Shown here one piece after another: positions 35,785-47,485 of a stretch of 64,000 nucleotides of DNA; position 1 is the stretch's first letter; every line of letters begins with the position of its first letter. A program made the translations under genes and the position numbers. Source of the stretch: Nematostella vectensis (taxonomy: Eukaryota; Cnidaria; Anthozoa; Actiniaria; Edwardsiidae); assembly GCF_932526225.1 (NCBI RefSeq), contig NC_064047.1, forward strand, positions 12,968,460-13,032,459, read 5' to 3'. The notes below the pieces were generated by a model that was not told the DNA's origin, searched no databases, and saw nothing but the letters and a program-made list of their open reading frames with translations.

Positions 35785-35953
35785 GAGTTTTTAAGGATTC
35801 CACAGCTGCCAACAGTGTAATAACGCGGCCCTCTTTAATAGAGATTTCAATCTTGTTACTTCTCACCAAATTCAACTCGAAACCACGTAGGGACAGGTCT
35901 TGGATGGAACAAATGCCCGACAGTTTTCAATTTATTCAAATAACCAAGTAAAT
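35753..35953 (-). repeat. Partial 5' LTR of the gypsy element
   Basis: Shares ACTACGAGTCAGCATTCCAA and following sequence with 31451-31646, with scattered differences. It lacks the outer part of the 3' LTR and has no recognisable primer-binding site on its inner side. Confidence 0.65.
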
Positions 35954-36117
35954 TGTCTTCCTAGTGAGTTCAATGTATTCTATATTTGTTGAGAAAGGGC
36001 ATAGCTGAATTGAGCTTTGTTTTCGGTATTGAATGCTTTCCGTTGTCTGTGTCCACTATAACATCGTATTTTTAGTGACACTGGGTTTTTCTAAATATGG
36101 TGCTTAATGTCTACAAG

Positions 36118-36625
36118 CTCTCAAACGGGTCGACGCTCAAGCTACAGCTTCTAACCAGTTGAAGAACCCGCTACAGCGGCTTGGGGACCATAGTATAATA
36201 TAGGAGCTTGAAGGTTCTCAACCCGCTGTAACGGGTTGACGCTCAACCTGCTACACGGGTTTGCTTCTAACCGGTTGGTCAACCCGCTACAGCGGCTTGG
36301 GGACCATAGTATACTATAGGAGCTTGAAGGTTCTCAACCCGCTGTAACGGGTTGACGCTCAACCTGCTACACCGGGTTTGCTTCTAACCGGTTGGTCAAC
36401 CCGCTACAGCGGCTTGGGGACCATAGTATACTATAGGAGCTTGAAGGTTCTCAACCCGCTGTAACGGATTGACGCTCAACCTGCTACACCGGGTTGGCTT
36501 CTAACCGGTTGGTCAACCCGTTACAGCGGCTTGAGGAGCATAGTATACTATAGGAGCTTGAAGGTTCTCAACCCGCTGTAACGGGTTGACGCTCAACCTG
36601 CTACAGCGGCTTGCATTTTTTTGCC
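36118..36625. repeat. 116-117-bp palindrome-rich tandem repeat, about four copies
   Basis: TTGGGGACCATAGTAT recurs at 36181, 36297, 36414 and 36531 (as TTGAGGAGCA). Each unit includes the perfect palindrome ATAGTATACTAT (ATAGTATAATAT in the first copy) and the hairpin AACCCGCTGTAACGGGTT. Confidence 0.93.
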
Positions 36626-37624
36626 ATTTTTGTGGTACCAGTATACAGAGGCTCCACTTTGTATTTCACGGTATCTAGTGTTTCCGTTGTAGATTGATAT
36701 ATGCAGTGGACATATTACCGAGTACCTAGTGAGTCAGGGACAACAGGGCCCACACAGCATCAAGTGTGTCCGTATTAAGGGGGCTAAACAATGTACTGCA
36801 TATATTTTGGGGTTCCAGAATGACCACCATGCGTAGGTTAAACTATGCATACGTTTATGTGTACCTAGTGTGCCCAGTATATAGAGGCTCGGATAATGCA
36901 TCTAACGACTCAACTTTTCTTTCCACGCGATCAGCAACAACACGTTGTACAGTTTCCCGAGAGCAAAAGGGGGCCGGGAAAAAGTATTTCCTAGACTTCC
37001 TGTTCCTACTCTTTCTTTCCCACACCTTCGCTCGTCCTCAGCCCCCCTCCCCCTAAAAAAGAGAATAAAAAAAAAACAGTAATGAAATACGAAAGCGAGA
37101 TCACTTTTACATTAAAATAAGAGAAAAAGAGTTTTTTCTTTACATTTTCGGTCTGCAAAATGCCTATGATTCCGAGCATTGCTTTTTTGAGAAAAGTCTA
37201 ATCATGCCAGTTTTGAGCGATTATGCTAGAAATTGTCCCTACTTGCCAGGCTCGTGATCATGACGGGTTTCCTGTCCGTTCCGACTAGCGTCGTCCTGGG
37301 CACCATGCCTCGCAAACAAGAAAAAAGCACATGGCGAAAAAAGCGATTTGAAGTTTTCTATCTCTGCGGCATTTGCAAGTTTTTCACCAGCAAGAGTTTG
37401 ATTCCAAGAGGACAGCATCATATGTAAGTCTTGGGACATGCACATAAACATCAATTCGAAGACATTTCGTGATGGTGACATCGAAAATGATGAAGAAAAA
37501 CAAATGCAATCTTGAAAAATTTAATAAGTTATCTTAAGCAACGCCCTTTTTTTTCTAGCCTCCCTCGCAGGCGTTCTTAGGCAGGCGTTATTCTTATGAA
37601 AAGGAGGGATCGGGGTAGTATAAC
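36626..37624. other. Spacer
   Basis: No convincing exon. The phrase CCAGTATAYAGAGGCTC appears at 36648 and 36879, hinting at an old duplication. An open minus-strand frame at 37239-37481 was considered and not called. Confidence 0.5.
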
Positions 37625-37778
37625 TACGAAAGCCGAGAAGGGCCATCAGATTTGCGAGATAATAATTTCTGAGATGATAATTTGAGATGCTAATTTTAGA
37701 GTTTATAATTTCGGGTAAAGAATTCTGCCTGGTTACTGAGCATGCAGCACTCGATCAACACAACAATTCCCCCCACAG

Positions 37779-37833
37779 CTACGTTCGGTCCTGAAGAGTT
37801 CTTCAAGTTTTCCCATATTCTGCCCTTACTAAG
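37779..37833 (+). CDS. Candidate internal exon, unrecognised protein
   Basis: Acceptor CCCCCCACAG, then TFGPEEFFKFSHILPLL, ending CTAAG before GTTTGT. The exon leaves phase 2, which fits the next exon at 37886. The intron between would be only about 52 bp. No family was recognised. Confidence 0.4.
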
Positions 37834-37885
37834 GTTTGTTTATGTCCATAATTCATATTAAAAAAATATAATATATCCACGTAAG

Positions 37886-38126
37886 TCAAAAGCGCCACGA
37901 AGTCATCGGTGGAAAGCTGGATGTGCTCTTTTTCATGCCGGAGCTATACAATACAGAAAACTATCTACGGTATGTAGACTTAGAAGACGTGCAAGCATGC
38001 AAGCGCATGTATACTGAATCCTGTGAAGACTACAGCGGAAATATGGAGGAGCTGGTACAACTCATAAAGCCAAACTACACCCACCATCTAACGCAGCTGA
38101 GGCTCTGGAATTATTTTCAGAAATAA
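37886..38126 (+). CDS. Candidate terminal exon, unrecognised protein
   Basis: Frame starting QKRHEVIGGKLDVLFFMPEL, continuing YNTENYLRYVDLEDVQACKR and ending THHLTQLRLWNYFQK before TAA. The composition is protein-like (balanced charges, aromatic residues, no low complexity). Phase matches the preceding candidate exon. No ATG opens it, and upstream exons were not found. It lies inside the 37625-39036 inverted-repeat element, so it may be a captured gene fragment or part of the element's own gene. Confidence 0.5.
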
Positions 38127-38299
38127 CACAGAAACTTAAAGAGTTTCACCAAATTTAATATAGCAGATGATTAAGGAGACCGAGTATTCATGTAACATGA
38201 AGACCATATTCATCCCGTTTCAGAAATGTAATTGTTTTGTTTATACAGAGACAAGATAATGTTGTTGTTTTATTTAAGTGGCTTTTGATGTCTTGTATT

Positions 38300-38360
38300 A
38301 TATTCTATCCAAGGGCGGATCCAGGATTCCCAAAGGAGGAGGGGGGGGCACCGACGGAAA
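38300..38360 (+). repeat. Transposon-end-like fragment (GGGCGGATCCAGGATT)
   Basis: AAGGGCGGATCCAGGATTCC followed by G-rich sequence resembles ends of common animal DNA transposons. The matching second end was not found. Confidence 0.35.
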
Positions 38361-39239
38361 GTAAAAGTGTGTAAATCAGTTCCCATACAATACCACGGAG
38401 GGCATCAATATTTCCCGTGGAATCACACAACATCCAAAAGTTATGCTAATATTACGCATTGCTATTTTTACGGGACATCGAAATACTGCGGCATACCTAT
38501 AAAAATTCCACACAATCATGTATTATGTAAATGAGATATGAGTGTCACAGACACAAGGTCAATCAATCAATTTTATTTATCACCTTTATGTAACTCTTTT
38601 AATTTTCATGTTTCTCCCCGTGATCATCTCATATCCTCTATCGTTATTGCTTGAATGTAAAATTCCTAATTAAAGGTCCCGTTACTCAGTAAAATTATCA
38701 AAAAAACAACATAATCGTGTTCTTGTCAGAAATGTGATCCAACATCTTGCCACTACTGGACATAGTAGTCTGTGGGTTGTGAATCATAGGTGGGCAAAAA
38801 TGTCCGCCGCAGTTGGTCGTTCCGCCACCGTGTAACCCCATGCAATTCCTTAGCATTTAAAGAAGCTGGGCATGCACGTGACTAAAGGCTTAGAGACCTG
38901 GCCGAAACTGTTATCTGAAATTATCTTCTCTGAAATTATCTTCTTTAAAATAATCATCTCTGAAATTATCATCTCTGAAATTAGCATCTCTGAAATTATT
39001 ATCTCTGAAATCTGATGGCCCTACTCGGCTTTCGTATATAACAACTGCTGTAAAGCTACGATGATAATATAACTACTTTGTTTGTTTTTTAGTCAAACTT
39101 TATATTTGCGAAATTACAGTATTAAGCTTATATAGTTTGTACTGTTATTTTTATTTTAGATATTTTGGGGAGCTGAAGCCCCTAGACCATGCTTGACATT
39201 GTGTCTTCTCTTGGAATTGGTGGGGGGAGGGGTGGGGGA

Positions 39240-40520
39240 TGAATTTTTATTTTCTATGCAGGTACTAAGAAATAGACCATGGAAATACAAATGTATTATT
39301 CATCAAAAGTAACAACCAAGAATTTATAACCATTTTTAATTTTTTTTATTAAACAATAGCAAACTTCTCCATCTAAAATTCTCTCTTTACAAATATTTAC
39401 ACCCGAAAAACACAGCCATGAAAATCTCTCTTAGTGTTTTTTTACCCCCCTTCATTAAAAACATGAAAGGATAGCAAAATGGTTTTAGTGAACTATTGTC
39501 TGTCAAAGGTTTTTTTTGGGAGTTGTTGGAGTGCACTTTAATATGAGAATCAAGATGACAATGACATACCTGTCAACCTCCGAAAATCTCAAGGCTTGAG
39601 AATTTTTTTGGAGGAGGGGTGGGGTATATTCATTTGTTTGGGGGGAGGGGTGGGTTTAACCTTGCAGGCGTTTGCCGTATAGAAAGCTCTCGCGAACAAA
39701 TCCACTTATAGATCTCACAAGGGTATTAGATAAATTGCGCTACGCAAGGTAATTGTTGTTTCAAATACTTTCATAGAAAATAGGCAAAATGCCGATTTTC
39801 TATGGAATAATTTTTCTTAAGCGATAAAAATCGCTAAAAAGCGGGAGATTTGGTGCTCAACGCGGGAAAGCAGGAGAAGGGGTCCAAAGTCTTAAGACTC
39901 CCACCTAATGCGGGAGAGTTGACAGGTATGCAATGACACTGACAACACTACTTGACCCCCTTCATTCACCCCTTAGTTTACTAGTCAAAATAGCTTCTAT
40001 TCAGTCGAGACAGGTAGATAAAACATCCTTTTGGTTCCTAGACTTCTACCTCAAACGTTGCACAGTGGACGTTATGTGACATAACCACATTGCTTTGTGT
40101 ATATAATTATGGACAAATTAATGTTATTGATTAATTCACCCCTTTGTTATTAATTAAAATTGAAAATACATCTGTTAGTTAGCAGAAAAAACCTAAAATG
40201 CCGACTTAGGGTTAAAATTTCATAACTTTTTAACTATATTTTATTGGAATCATCTCTGTCACTTGCCTGAATTAGCCGGTGGAAATATCTGTGAGAGTCG
40301 GTATTATGCGGCAGTGTAAAAGGGCAGGGCGTGATGGGCCTTCTTTAAGGATCGGGTGTTGTATTATTCAAACTGGCTTTTATTCAGTTAATGACAGCTG
40401 GACATCACCTGGGGTACATCCCTGGGAGGCAGCATATGACATTTTATATGCATGATCTTGTAGCCAGTCTACTTTAAGCGTGCTTTGAAATTGCTTTCAA
40501 ATACACATTTACCTTTTTTC
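39240..40520. repeat. Diverged segmental duplication, copy 1
   Basis: Shares CTAGTCAAAATAGCTTCTAT (39981; also 41446), TGCATGATCTTGTAGCCAGT (about 40449; also about 41693) and other stretches with 41000-41780. Order and orientation agree. The copy carries the MITE at 39565-39930. Confidence 0.75.
39565..39930. mobile_element. MITE with CATACCTGTCAAC ends and a 6-bp target duplication
   Basis: Starts CATACCTGTCAAC and ends GTTGACAGGTATG, a 13-bp perfect TIR. It is flanked directly by CAATGA on both sides (39559-39564 and 39931-39936). The empty site can be read from the paralogous copy near 41390. No coding capacity. Confidence 0.88.
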
Positions 40521-40999
40521 TAATAAGGTTGCAATGTAATAATCATATGTTTTTATTCGTCAAGGGTTACATGAAAATCATCAATAGGTATAGCAATAAG
40601 CAATAAAAATTGTTTCCAATGTTGGATCAATTTCAACATGGATTAGAATAACTCTAATTTGTCCATATTCCTATATCCATTAGGAAATGCCAGTTACGCC
40701 ACATGGGTGTAGCTGCTATGCCCCAGGTAAAGTGGTAGCAGTCATAGATAGGTGAGGGGGGTGGGGGAGTACTAGTGTAGAAGTGATTGGTAGGTGAAGC
40801 ATTTTTTGTGTATTATTTTTCTGGGTATAAAATTTAGAGTTTGTTATTATAATCATTATTTTTTCTAGGAAGGGGGTGAAAATATTTATTTATAATTCTC
40901 TGAGATGGGGGGGGGGTATAAAACCTTCAACTCAATCAGACAGACATGTTTATAGTTGAGCGCTTCCTTTTGGGGTTTGTTTGTTAGGCTTTGGGGGAT

Positions 41000-41780
41000 A
41001 GATGGTTAGTTTCTAGTGATAAGCAAGAAACCATTGAAATAAAAATTAAAAGTATTCCTTGAAGGTAACAACCCACATAATTTATTATGAAATATGTAAT
41101 ACGCCTGTAATCTAACAAGCTCCACTTTCTCACCTAGCAAATGTCATCGTATTGTTATCTTGTTTGCTATTTGTTTTCCTAGAATACAATTCTCTTTTTT
41201 TACCAACATCTACCTCCAAAAACTTAGACATGAAAAGCTTTCTAAGTGGCTTTTAAGCTCCCCTTATTCAAACACAAAATAACAGAAGAAGGCATTCATG
41301 GAACTGTTGTCTCTTGCTATTGTCACTTGTTTGAAAGTTGTTGAAGTGTACTTGGATTTAAGATTAATCAAGATTGTCTTGTGGACCACCACACTGACAG
41401 TCTCATCTGACCTAAACCTTACTTGAACATTCACCCCTTAGTCTACTAGTCAAAATAGCTTCTATTCATTTCAGGTCGGTTGGACATCGCTTGGGTTCCT
41501 AGAATCTGAAAGTATGAACTTGCCCAATCTCAAACATTGCAATGTGAATGGTTTGTAAGACACATCATATAGTGTTTCCTTGGGCATGGAATTAAGGATC
41601 AAGTAGTTTTTATTAAGTCCAAATAGCTTCTTGGAGGTCGGTTAGACATCGCCCGCGGTACATCCTTGTGAAACAACATGTGTATTTTTATATGCATGAT
41701 CTTGTAGCCAGTCTGGTTTGACTCAAGCGTGCTGTGTAACAAGCTTATCAATTATACGCATTCGCCTTTTGCTATTAAGG
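41000..41780. repeat. Diverged segmental duplication, copy 2
   Basis: Partner of 39240-40520. It lacks the MITE present there, so that insertion came after the duplication. Confidence 0.72.
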
Positions 41781-44101
41781 TTGCATTACGAGAATAATAA
41801 ATTTATAAACATGTCAAGAAGGGCGATATTGAAATACTAATTATAATAGTTTTTAATACTAGGTTCGTTTTATTGCATAAATTTGTAAATATTTATTTCC
41901 AGAAGGTTACAACACACAAAATAGATTTATGCAGATTTGTTATATCAGAAGTCTAGGAACCACAGGGCTACCGGAATTGTAAACTATGTATAAGGCTCGG
42001 GGAAAAAAAGTCTAATATCGAAGAGCGATACATAAATCGATGGGGATTCAAGGGGCTCTGAATACGGTCATTTCCTAGCCCTTGAAATGAAAGCTCCACT
42101 CTTACAAGGGATAACAGTTAGCTAACAGTGTGTTAATGTAATGCAACAATAATTTGGGTTTTCTATGATACCAATAAGGCTAAATTCACCTACACTTAGC
42201 GAATTATTAATAACATATACGAAACACTCATCGTAGGGAAAAAAACGGAAAAAGAAAGTTATTATTTTTATAAAAAGTGCCCAAAACGTGTCAACTAAAA
42301 ATGAATTTATTGTGTTAATCCGTGAGAGAAATAAATTCCTCTGTCGCTTTGCCGTGTCATAGCAACTAAAATAGACGGAAAGGCTAGAGTCCATATTGTG
42401 TAATGCCAAGAAACAATGTTTGCATCTTATGTTGAATCCTCTTACGCTATGTTTAAAACCACTATTTTTCCTATACCGACTTCAAGCAAATCTGCACTGC
42501 TCCAGTGACTTCAATTTTCCTATTTTCATAGGGATATTATAAATTAATGAAATAAAAACGGGTACATAGTAAAGAAAGCAGTTTCTTGTATTTCATGTTG
42601 TTGTTATCCGTGTTTTCTTTAAATTGTTATTATTTTGAAAGTCACAAATGAGGTGTTGTTCACTGAGTCGTGTTCATTCAAGACAAACGCCCACTCGTAA
42701 GAATAAATGAATAATTGATCGAACTTTCAGCCGCACTTTTTTTGCCGGTTTGACCAACGTACCACGCACACTTGTATTTACTCTGGAAGACTCGACCACC
42801 AAATGTGCAACTAGAAAAAATATCCATCATTGTAAAACTTTTGTCATTTGCCTTTCTGTTTTTTTAACATTTGCCCCTGGGTCCTTATTGTTCTTGACAA
42901 ATAACCATAAAAAATATTTTCTATATTGGATTTCGGATATTTATGAACAACTCACTATTCCGACAAGAGATTCGTGAATCGAATTCAAAGTAATTGTTGC
43001 TTGAAAGTTGGACTGGCGTCTTTATTAGACAGATATGTTTTGCCGTAGATACACGAAGGACAAAGTAGTACAATTTGATCCTATCACCGCGTATCACTAT
43101 TTTACCAAAGTATGGGTTCACACAATTATTACGGCTATCACACACCTAAGAATCTCCCAAGAACAAGCTTTATATATCTATTCTTCTCGGTATAAAAGGA
43201 TCACGTTTTGGATGTGTTTTATTTTACGGCGCAGTAGTTTTAGTTTTCTTCTCTTGAGGGATTTTTACGGTTGCAAGATTAATGGGGTCTGGGGGTCGCT
43301 ATCTGATTGGTTGCCTAGTCGTTAGTGACACTTGAGTGACACAGGAATTAAAGCTCTAGTGCGTTTGATATGCAGCATGTTGCACTTCGATGGCTTTTAA
43401 AAAAACCTCCACAAATTAGCATTTTGGGCTTCAACTCGGTTTCTTTTTGGTTATACGACATAACAACACCCAAAATTGTCTGCAATGACACTCTTCAATA
43501 AAAATAAGACTGTTTTTGACTCGATTTTACAACTACAAAGGACACAACAACAACAATTTACGAAAAATAATCTATTTCCTCTCTCCGTACTTTTACATCA
43601 TTGCAGTCATTAAAACTACCGCTGGAGCTCCAAGCTATTTTCAGTGTTTTCAGTGTTCATGATCCATTTAAAATATAATTTTATTATTTTTGTGAGTTTA
43701 TATTTTGATTGCGCCACGAATGGCCGTAAATAAAGGCATATCGTGTTACGTTGGCTGGCGAACGCTAAATTCACTCACACTAAATACAACGCCGCGGACG
43801 TACATTGACCCATAATTCTTCGGATTTAAGGGTTACAGTTTCAAATATATATATTTTAGATCACCTTTTAAATGTTAAATGATTGATATGTCCCGCTCCT
43901 ACGGGTGGTCGTACAACCAAATCTCACTCAAAATAAGCGTAAGTTTTTGTTACGGGAACAATTCCGTCGTCGAGTAATTCTTATATCTACAAAATACATT
44001 GACGGCAAGCCGTTAGAGACGCGCCGTAATTCGTGGATTTATCTACATGAATTTGATCGCAAAATAACCTTTTTTACGGTTTCTATCGGCAGTCTGAATG
44101 C
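41781..44101. other. Spacer 3' of TENT5
   Basis: AT-rich, short open frames only. Nothing gene-like was recognised. Confidence 0.6.
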
Positions 44102-45232
44102 CTAGTAACACGGTACTAGGTTAGTGGTGTAACCACGACTGCAGCTTCCGTCCTCTTCTTGTGTGAAGTACTGTCCACCTTGAGAGGCGAAACGCCCGTA
44201 GTTTCCATCGGCGTAGGTAGCACTGTTCCCACAGTACCTCCTCGCAAGGGTTGAGATCAGTCGGAGAGTTTGCCGGCGCTCATGTCCCATCAGGCAAACA
44301 GTAGAGTTTGCCACAATTGTGTACAGAATGCTTAGGTAGTCGTATTTGGTGTCGTTCTCGCCGATGAAATGATTCGCCAAGTAGCTTTCTAGCTTCTGTC
44401 TTTGCGACTCCAAGTCCCCAAAATCAATAAAGAAGCGACTGCACATGTATCTCTCGAGCAGTCTTAATTCGTCCATGTTCTCAGGGCGATAATTCCTGAC
44501 CAGAAGGTTGCAATATTTAAGCAGTCCGCCTCCGCGAATTTCCTCGGGGTTCCGGGTCGCTATCAACTGGTTGTCTAAGTGAAATAAGGCAACTTTAATA
44601 TCCCCGTACACCGACTCTGCCACTACTGTGGGAAAGAAATTCGGCTTCATGGGTACGCAGGAAAGTTTGTAAAAGCCAAGAAGAGAGTCGAGATTGACTT
44701 GGAAAGAATCGACGGAGAATTCAAACTGTCTTCGCATGGTGTCCACAAATTTTAGTTCAATGTTTTTGCCATCGTTGTTCGAGAGCGAAATAAGAGACCA
44801 TCGATCGTTGTCATTCGAAACTTTTACCATTTTCTGAACGTAGGCTTCCTTCAAAGTACAGCTAGACATCTTTTCCTTGGAGACACCGTTGGGAAGAAAG
44901 TTCAGAAGGGACGATAATACCACGCTTTTGATTTGTTGTAGATGCGTGTGGGACTTGATCTCGACGCCGAAGATCAAGTCAATGTCGTTGTACGCAGTGT
45001 TACTATCCCTGCTCAAGATATAACTGGCTGTGCTACCATTCAGTCGAATGTCTCGGATTCTGAGGTTTTCGTCTTTCAAGCCAGAAGAGACCACATTGAT
45101 CAATTCTCGTAAATGAACATCGAGAGTTGGGAAGTTACCCCGACCATGTACTTGTACGACTTGGTTGAGTACGTTGTCGAGCCGGTGGACCTGCTCGTAT
45201 GTCAAGACTTGGGATTTACTTTCAAACTCCAT
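44102..45232 (-). CDS. TENT5/FAM46 non-canonical poly(A) polymerase
   Basis: An uninterrupted 376-codon frame. Family signatures: [11 protein letters not shown] (nucleotidyltransferase GS at 66-67), [11 protein letters not shown] with catalytic aspartates D83 and D85, [20 protein letters not shown] with the probable third acidic residue D164, and the TENT5-specific [20 protein letters not shown] at 224-243. TENT5 proteins extend poly(A) tails of selected mRNAs, often those encoding secreted proteins, and act in the cytoplasm or at the ER. The length matches animal TENT5 proteins (about 350-440). The first ATG is used; it lies just ahead of the conserved [13 protein letters not shown] helix. 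No intron interrupts the coding region. All visible catalytic residues are present, so the enzyme is probably active. Confidence 0.95.
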   Translation of the reverse strand: MEFESKSQVLTYEQVHRLDNVLNQVVQVHGRGNFPTLDVHLRELINVVSSGLKDENLRIRDIRLNGSTASYILSRDSNTAYNDIDLIFGVEIKSHTHLQQIKSVVLSSLLNFLPNGVSKEKMSSCTLKEAYVQKMVKVSNDNDRWSLISLSNNDGKNIELKFVDTMRRQFEFSVDSFQVNLDSLLGFYKLSCVPMKPNFFPTVVAESVYGDIKVALFHLDNQLIATRNPEEIRGGGLLKYCNLLVRNYRPENMDELRLLERYMCSRFFIDFGDLESQRQKLESYLANHFIGENDTKYDYLSILYTIVANSTVCLMGHERRQTLRLISTLARRYCGNSATYADGNYGRFASQGGQYFTQEEDGSCSRGYTTNLVPCY

Positions 45233-45560
45233 GCTTGTAGAGTTGTTCTTGAATAGTTTCGGCGACTGAATACGTTAAAAGAAAAATAAGTCGAGTCTTA
45301 TGCGAATGATGTGCACGGAGAGTATGTTCTTAACAGATGAAAGTCGACAGAGTGACTTGTGATGGTCGCGCAGAAATCTTTATTCGTTCGTATTTGATGT
45401 CGTTTCTCCGATTGGTTAAAGTAACAATGCTGTATCATTACCTAGCAACCGGTGCCTTCCAGCTGTCACGGAGTAATGACATAACACGTTTTTCAGCCAA
45501 TCAGAAGCGTTCATTGCCCACTACCCGCCCCCACACTGCTAACACACTCTCGCTAGAGGG
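45233..45560 (-). promoter_or_regulatory. Upstream region of TENT5 with CCAAT boxes
   Basis: ATTGG at 45411 and CCAAT at 45498 are CCAAT boxes in opposite orientations, 180-270 bases before the start codon. No TATA box was recognised. Assignment as promoter rests on position only. Confidence 0.3.
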
Positions 45561-47060
45561 TAAAAAACTTTTTTCCCTTTAAATTTCTTTTATGATTTCC
45601 CACATTTCCGGCAACTAATTCAAAGAAACCGTCTTTTTCGACACGGTCCGCTCTAATAAAAGGACAGTTTGGTTATGAAATTTGACACCATTTCTAAATT
45701 TTATCTGTCCATACAAGTTGGCAGTGGGTATTATTTTCTAGAGTGGGATCATTGATAAATAAAATCAATTCCCCCTTACTTCCGTGCATTTAGCTTCCCA
45801 ATACAAGAAATCTTTTTTATCAAAAAGACCCCCGTAAAACAGCAATAATCCTAGAGGCTAAAGATGTATTTTTCCCATTGTTTGTAAAGCTGTTTTGAAT
45901 ATAAGGGAGGTAGGACGAAAGCGAGTGCACGGATCACCTCGAAGTAAACAAGGCTGTGACGTCAATCAGATATTTCGCAAGTAAAACCCACGGACGAAGA
46001 CGGGGATGCCCGAATAACAAACGAGTCTCATTAGCCGAGTGGAAACCGAATAACTTAGAATGAAAAGTGCCTTCTAGACCACCCACACGCCTCGTTCGAG
46101 ACAAAACATGCCGAATAATACTTAACCATACCGAAACCGAGAAACCTCTTCGTTCACATACGCGGAAACCATGAAAACTAAACGTAAATATTTTTTGTCC
46201 CATTTTTAAGTTGGAAATTTGGGCTATTTTAGAAGTGGGGTATATATGAAGGGAATAGGTATTTTTTTAGTATTAAATTTTACGAGTTTGTATGGTACAA
46301 ACAACGCACTGCTGATAATATGTCAGTTTTTAAAGGGAAATAGCCGGCGGTTTCCCAAAAGGATCCGAATTAGACTATACAAAAACTTTTGTAATTCGTA
46401 TTTTCAGAAACGAGCTCAATAGTAGAGTAAATATAACTATTGTATTGAAGTCGAGTTTCGAAATCGGTTGTAAGGGGAATCTAAAAAAATAAATATTCGT
46501 TAATTTCTCGGCTATTAATGAATATATTATCAACATGCATATTGTGTTTTAGGACTATTTCTTTGAATTTCCCTGAGATATCGTGTGGCGAGGAAAAATT
46601 GATGAGCCAGCGTTTTCAGGTTGTTATCACTTGTGACGTCAAATGACGTTATGAGAGGTTCTCTATATAAACAGTAAAATAACACTGCTATTTCATTGGT
46701 TAATCTTTGAGGAGACTTCCGTTGGCGTTCAGGCGCTAAAAATAGAACTAATTCAACTTTAATAACAGGGTTTTGATCTGGTTTTAGCATGGACAGAGTG
46801 TAACCGGTATGAGCTCTTTGTGTCGGGTTAATTGATTGTGTGAAATCTTTCACAGCTTTTTTCAGTTTTGCTTTATTAAGCGACGCGTTAACGATCGAAA
46901 TTAATATTTAAAAGCAAACAATACTTCGAAAACGATAAAAAAAAGTGATTCACCACACCAACAGCCTTCGTAGTATGGTACCCAGTCCTCTATTTCTGGC
47001 CAACGCAAAACAATGTTGTAATCAATTCCGAATAATTGCCTACCCGGAGTTTAGCGGTCT
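45561..47060. other. Spacer
   Basis: No exon or structured repeat recognised. Confidence 0.55.
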
Positions 47061-47173
47061 GTACCTTGGGTACCAGAGGCTCGAGCTTCACTTCGACAAC
47101 ACGAGCTTCGAAGCGGCGACAGTAAAGGGCGCATAGTAAACGAACGCAGCTCGAGACTCTGGTGCCCAGGGTA
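47061..47173. mobile_element. MITE of the TACCCTGGGTACCAG family
   Basis: GTACCTTGGGTACCAGAGGC at the left pairs with the reverse complement of ACTCTGGTGCCCAGGGTAA at the right. CTCGAG appears just inside both ends. Related to the 65-bp hairpin at 25666-25730. Confidence 0.65.
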
Positions 47174-47485
47174 AGAGGCATGTAAAGGCCTAAATTGCAC
47201 TAATTCCCGGACATGAGTTTCTCCGCCAATTGTACCATCGAACATCATTTCTGCGCAATAACATTTACATCTCAGGTCGTAAAGTGCCTAAGATGCAATC
47301 GTGTGATGCAATCTACTTGCTGACCCTGGAGTCACGTGATCGGATCCAAACCTCAATCCCCATAAGAAAAGAACATAAACGTTTAGTAAACGCATGGAAT
47401 ACGAATGGATAACAAAAATTTCTTGTTGAACTTGAACGATTTCGACGTTCCAGAACTTAAAAAAAGAATGTGTGGAAATTAAAAT

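Larger units (their letters stand above)
31432..35953 (-). mobile_element. Internally deleted Ty3/gypsy LTR retrotransposon
   Basis: Read on the minus strand: partial 5' LTR (35753-35953), gag, protease remnant, RT, integrase and integrase C-terminus, polypurine tract (31806-31817) and 3' LTR (31432-31805). RT before integrase is the Ty3/gypsy order. Frames are broken by stops. RNase H is missing: the frame passes from RT (YLGHCISSEGVSTDSS) straight into pre-integrase sequence (KDGVLYRKW). The protease lacks a visible D-S/T-G active site. The element is therefore defective. Confidence 0.88.
37625..39036. mobile_element. TIR-bounded element enclosing exons of an unrecognised gene
   Basis: 37625-37650 (TACGAAAGCCGAGAAGGGCC ATCAGA) is the reverse complement of 39011-39036 with one mismatch. 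Inside each end lie 15-bp subterminal repeats of the GAAATTATCATCTCT type, several inverted copies at the left and about seven at the right (38920-39010). Such subterminal arrays are typical of cut-and-paste transposons. No transposase motif was recognised. Confidence 0.6.

Noticed and set aside
35953-36117. Outer part of a full-length 5' LTR
   Set aside because: Sequence beyond 35953 does not match the remaining 3' LTR, so the 5' LTR was called partial.
37239-37481. Minus-strand open frame with FELMFMCMSQDLHMML and LSSWNQTLAGEKLANAAE
   Set aside because: Composition looks protein-like, but no splice donor follows the plausible part, there is no neighbouring exon in phase, and no family was recognised.
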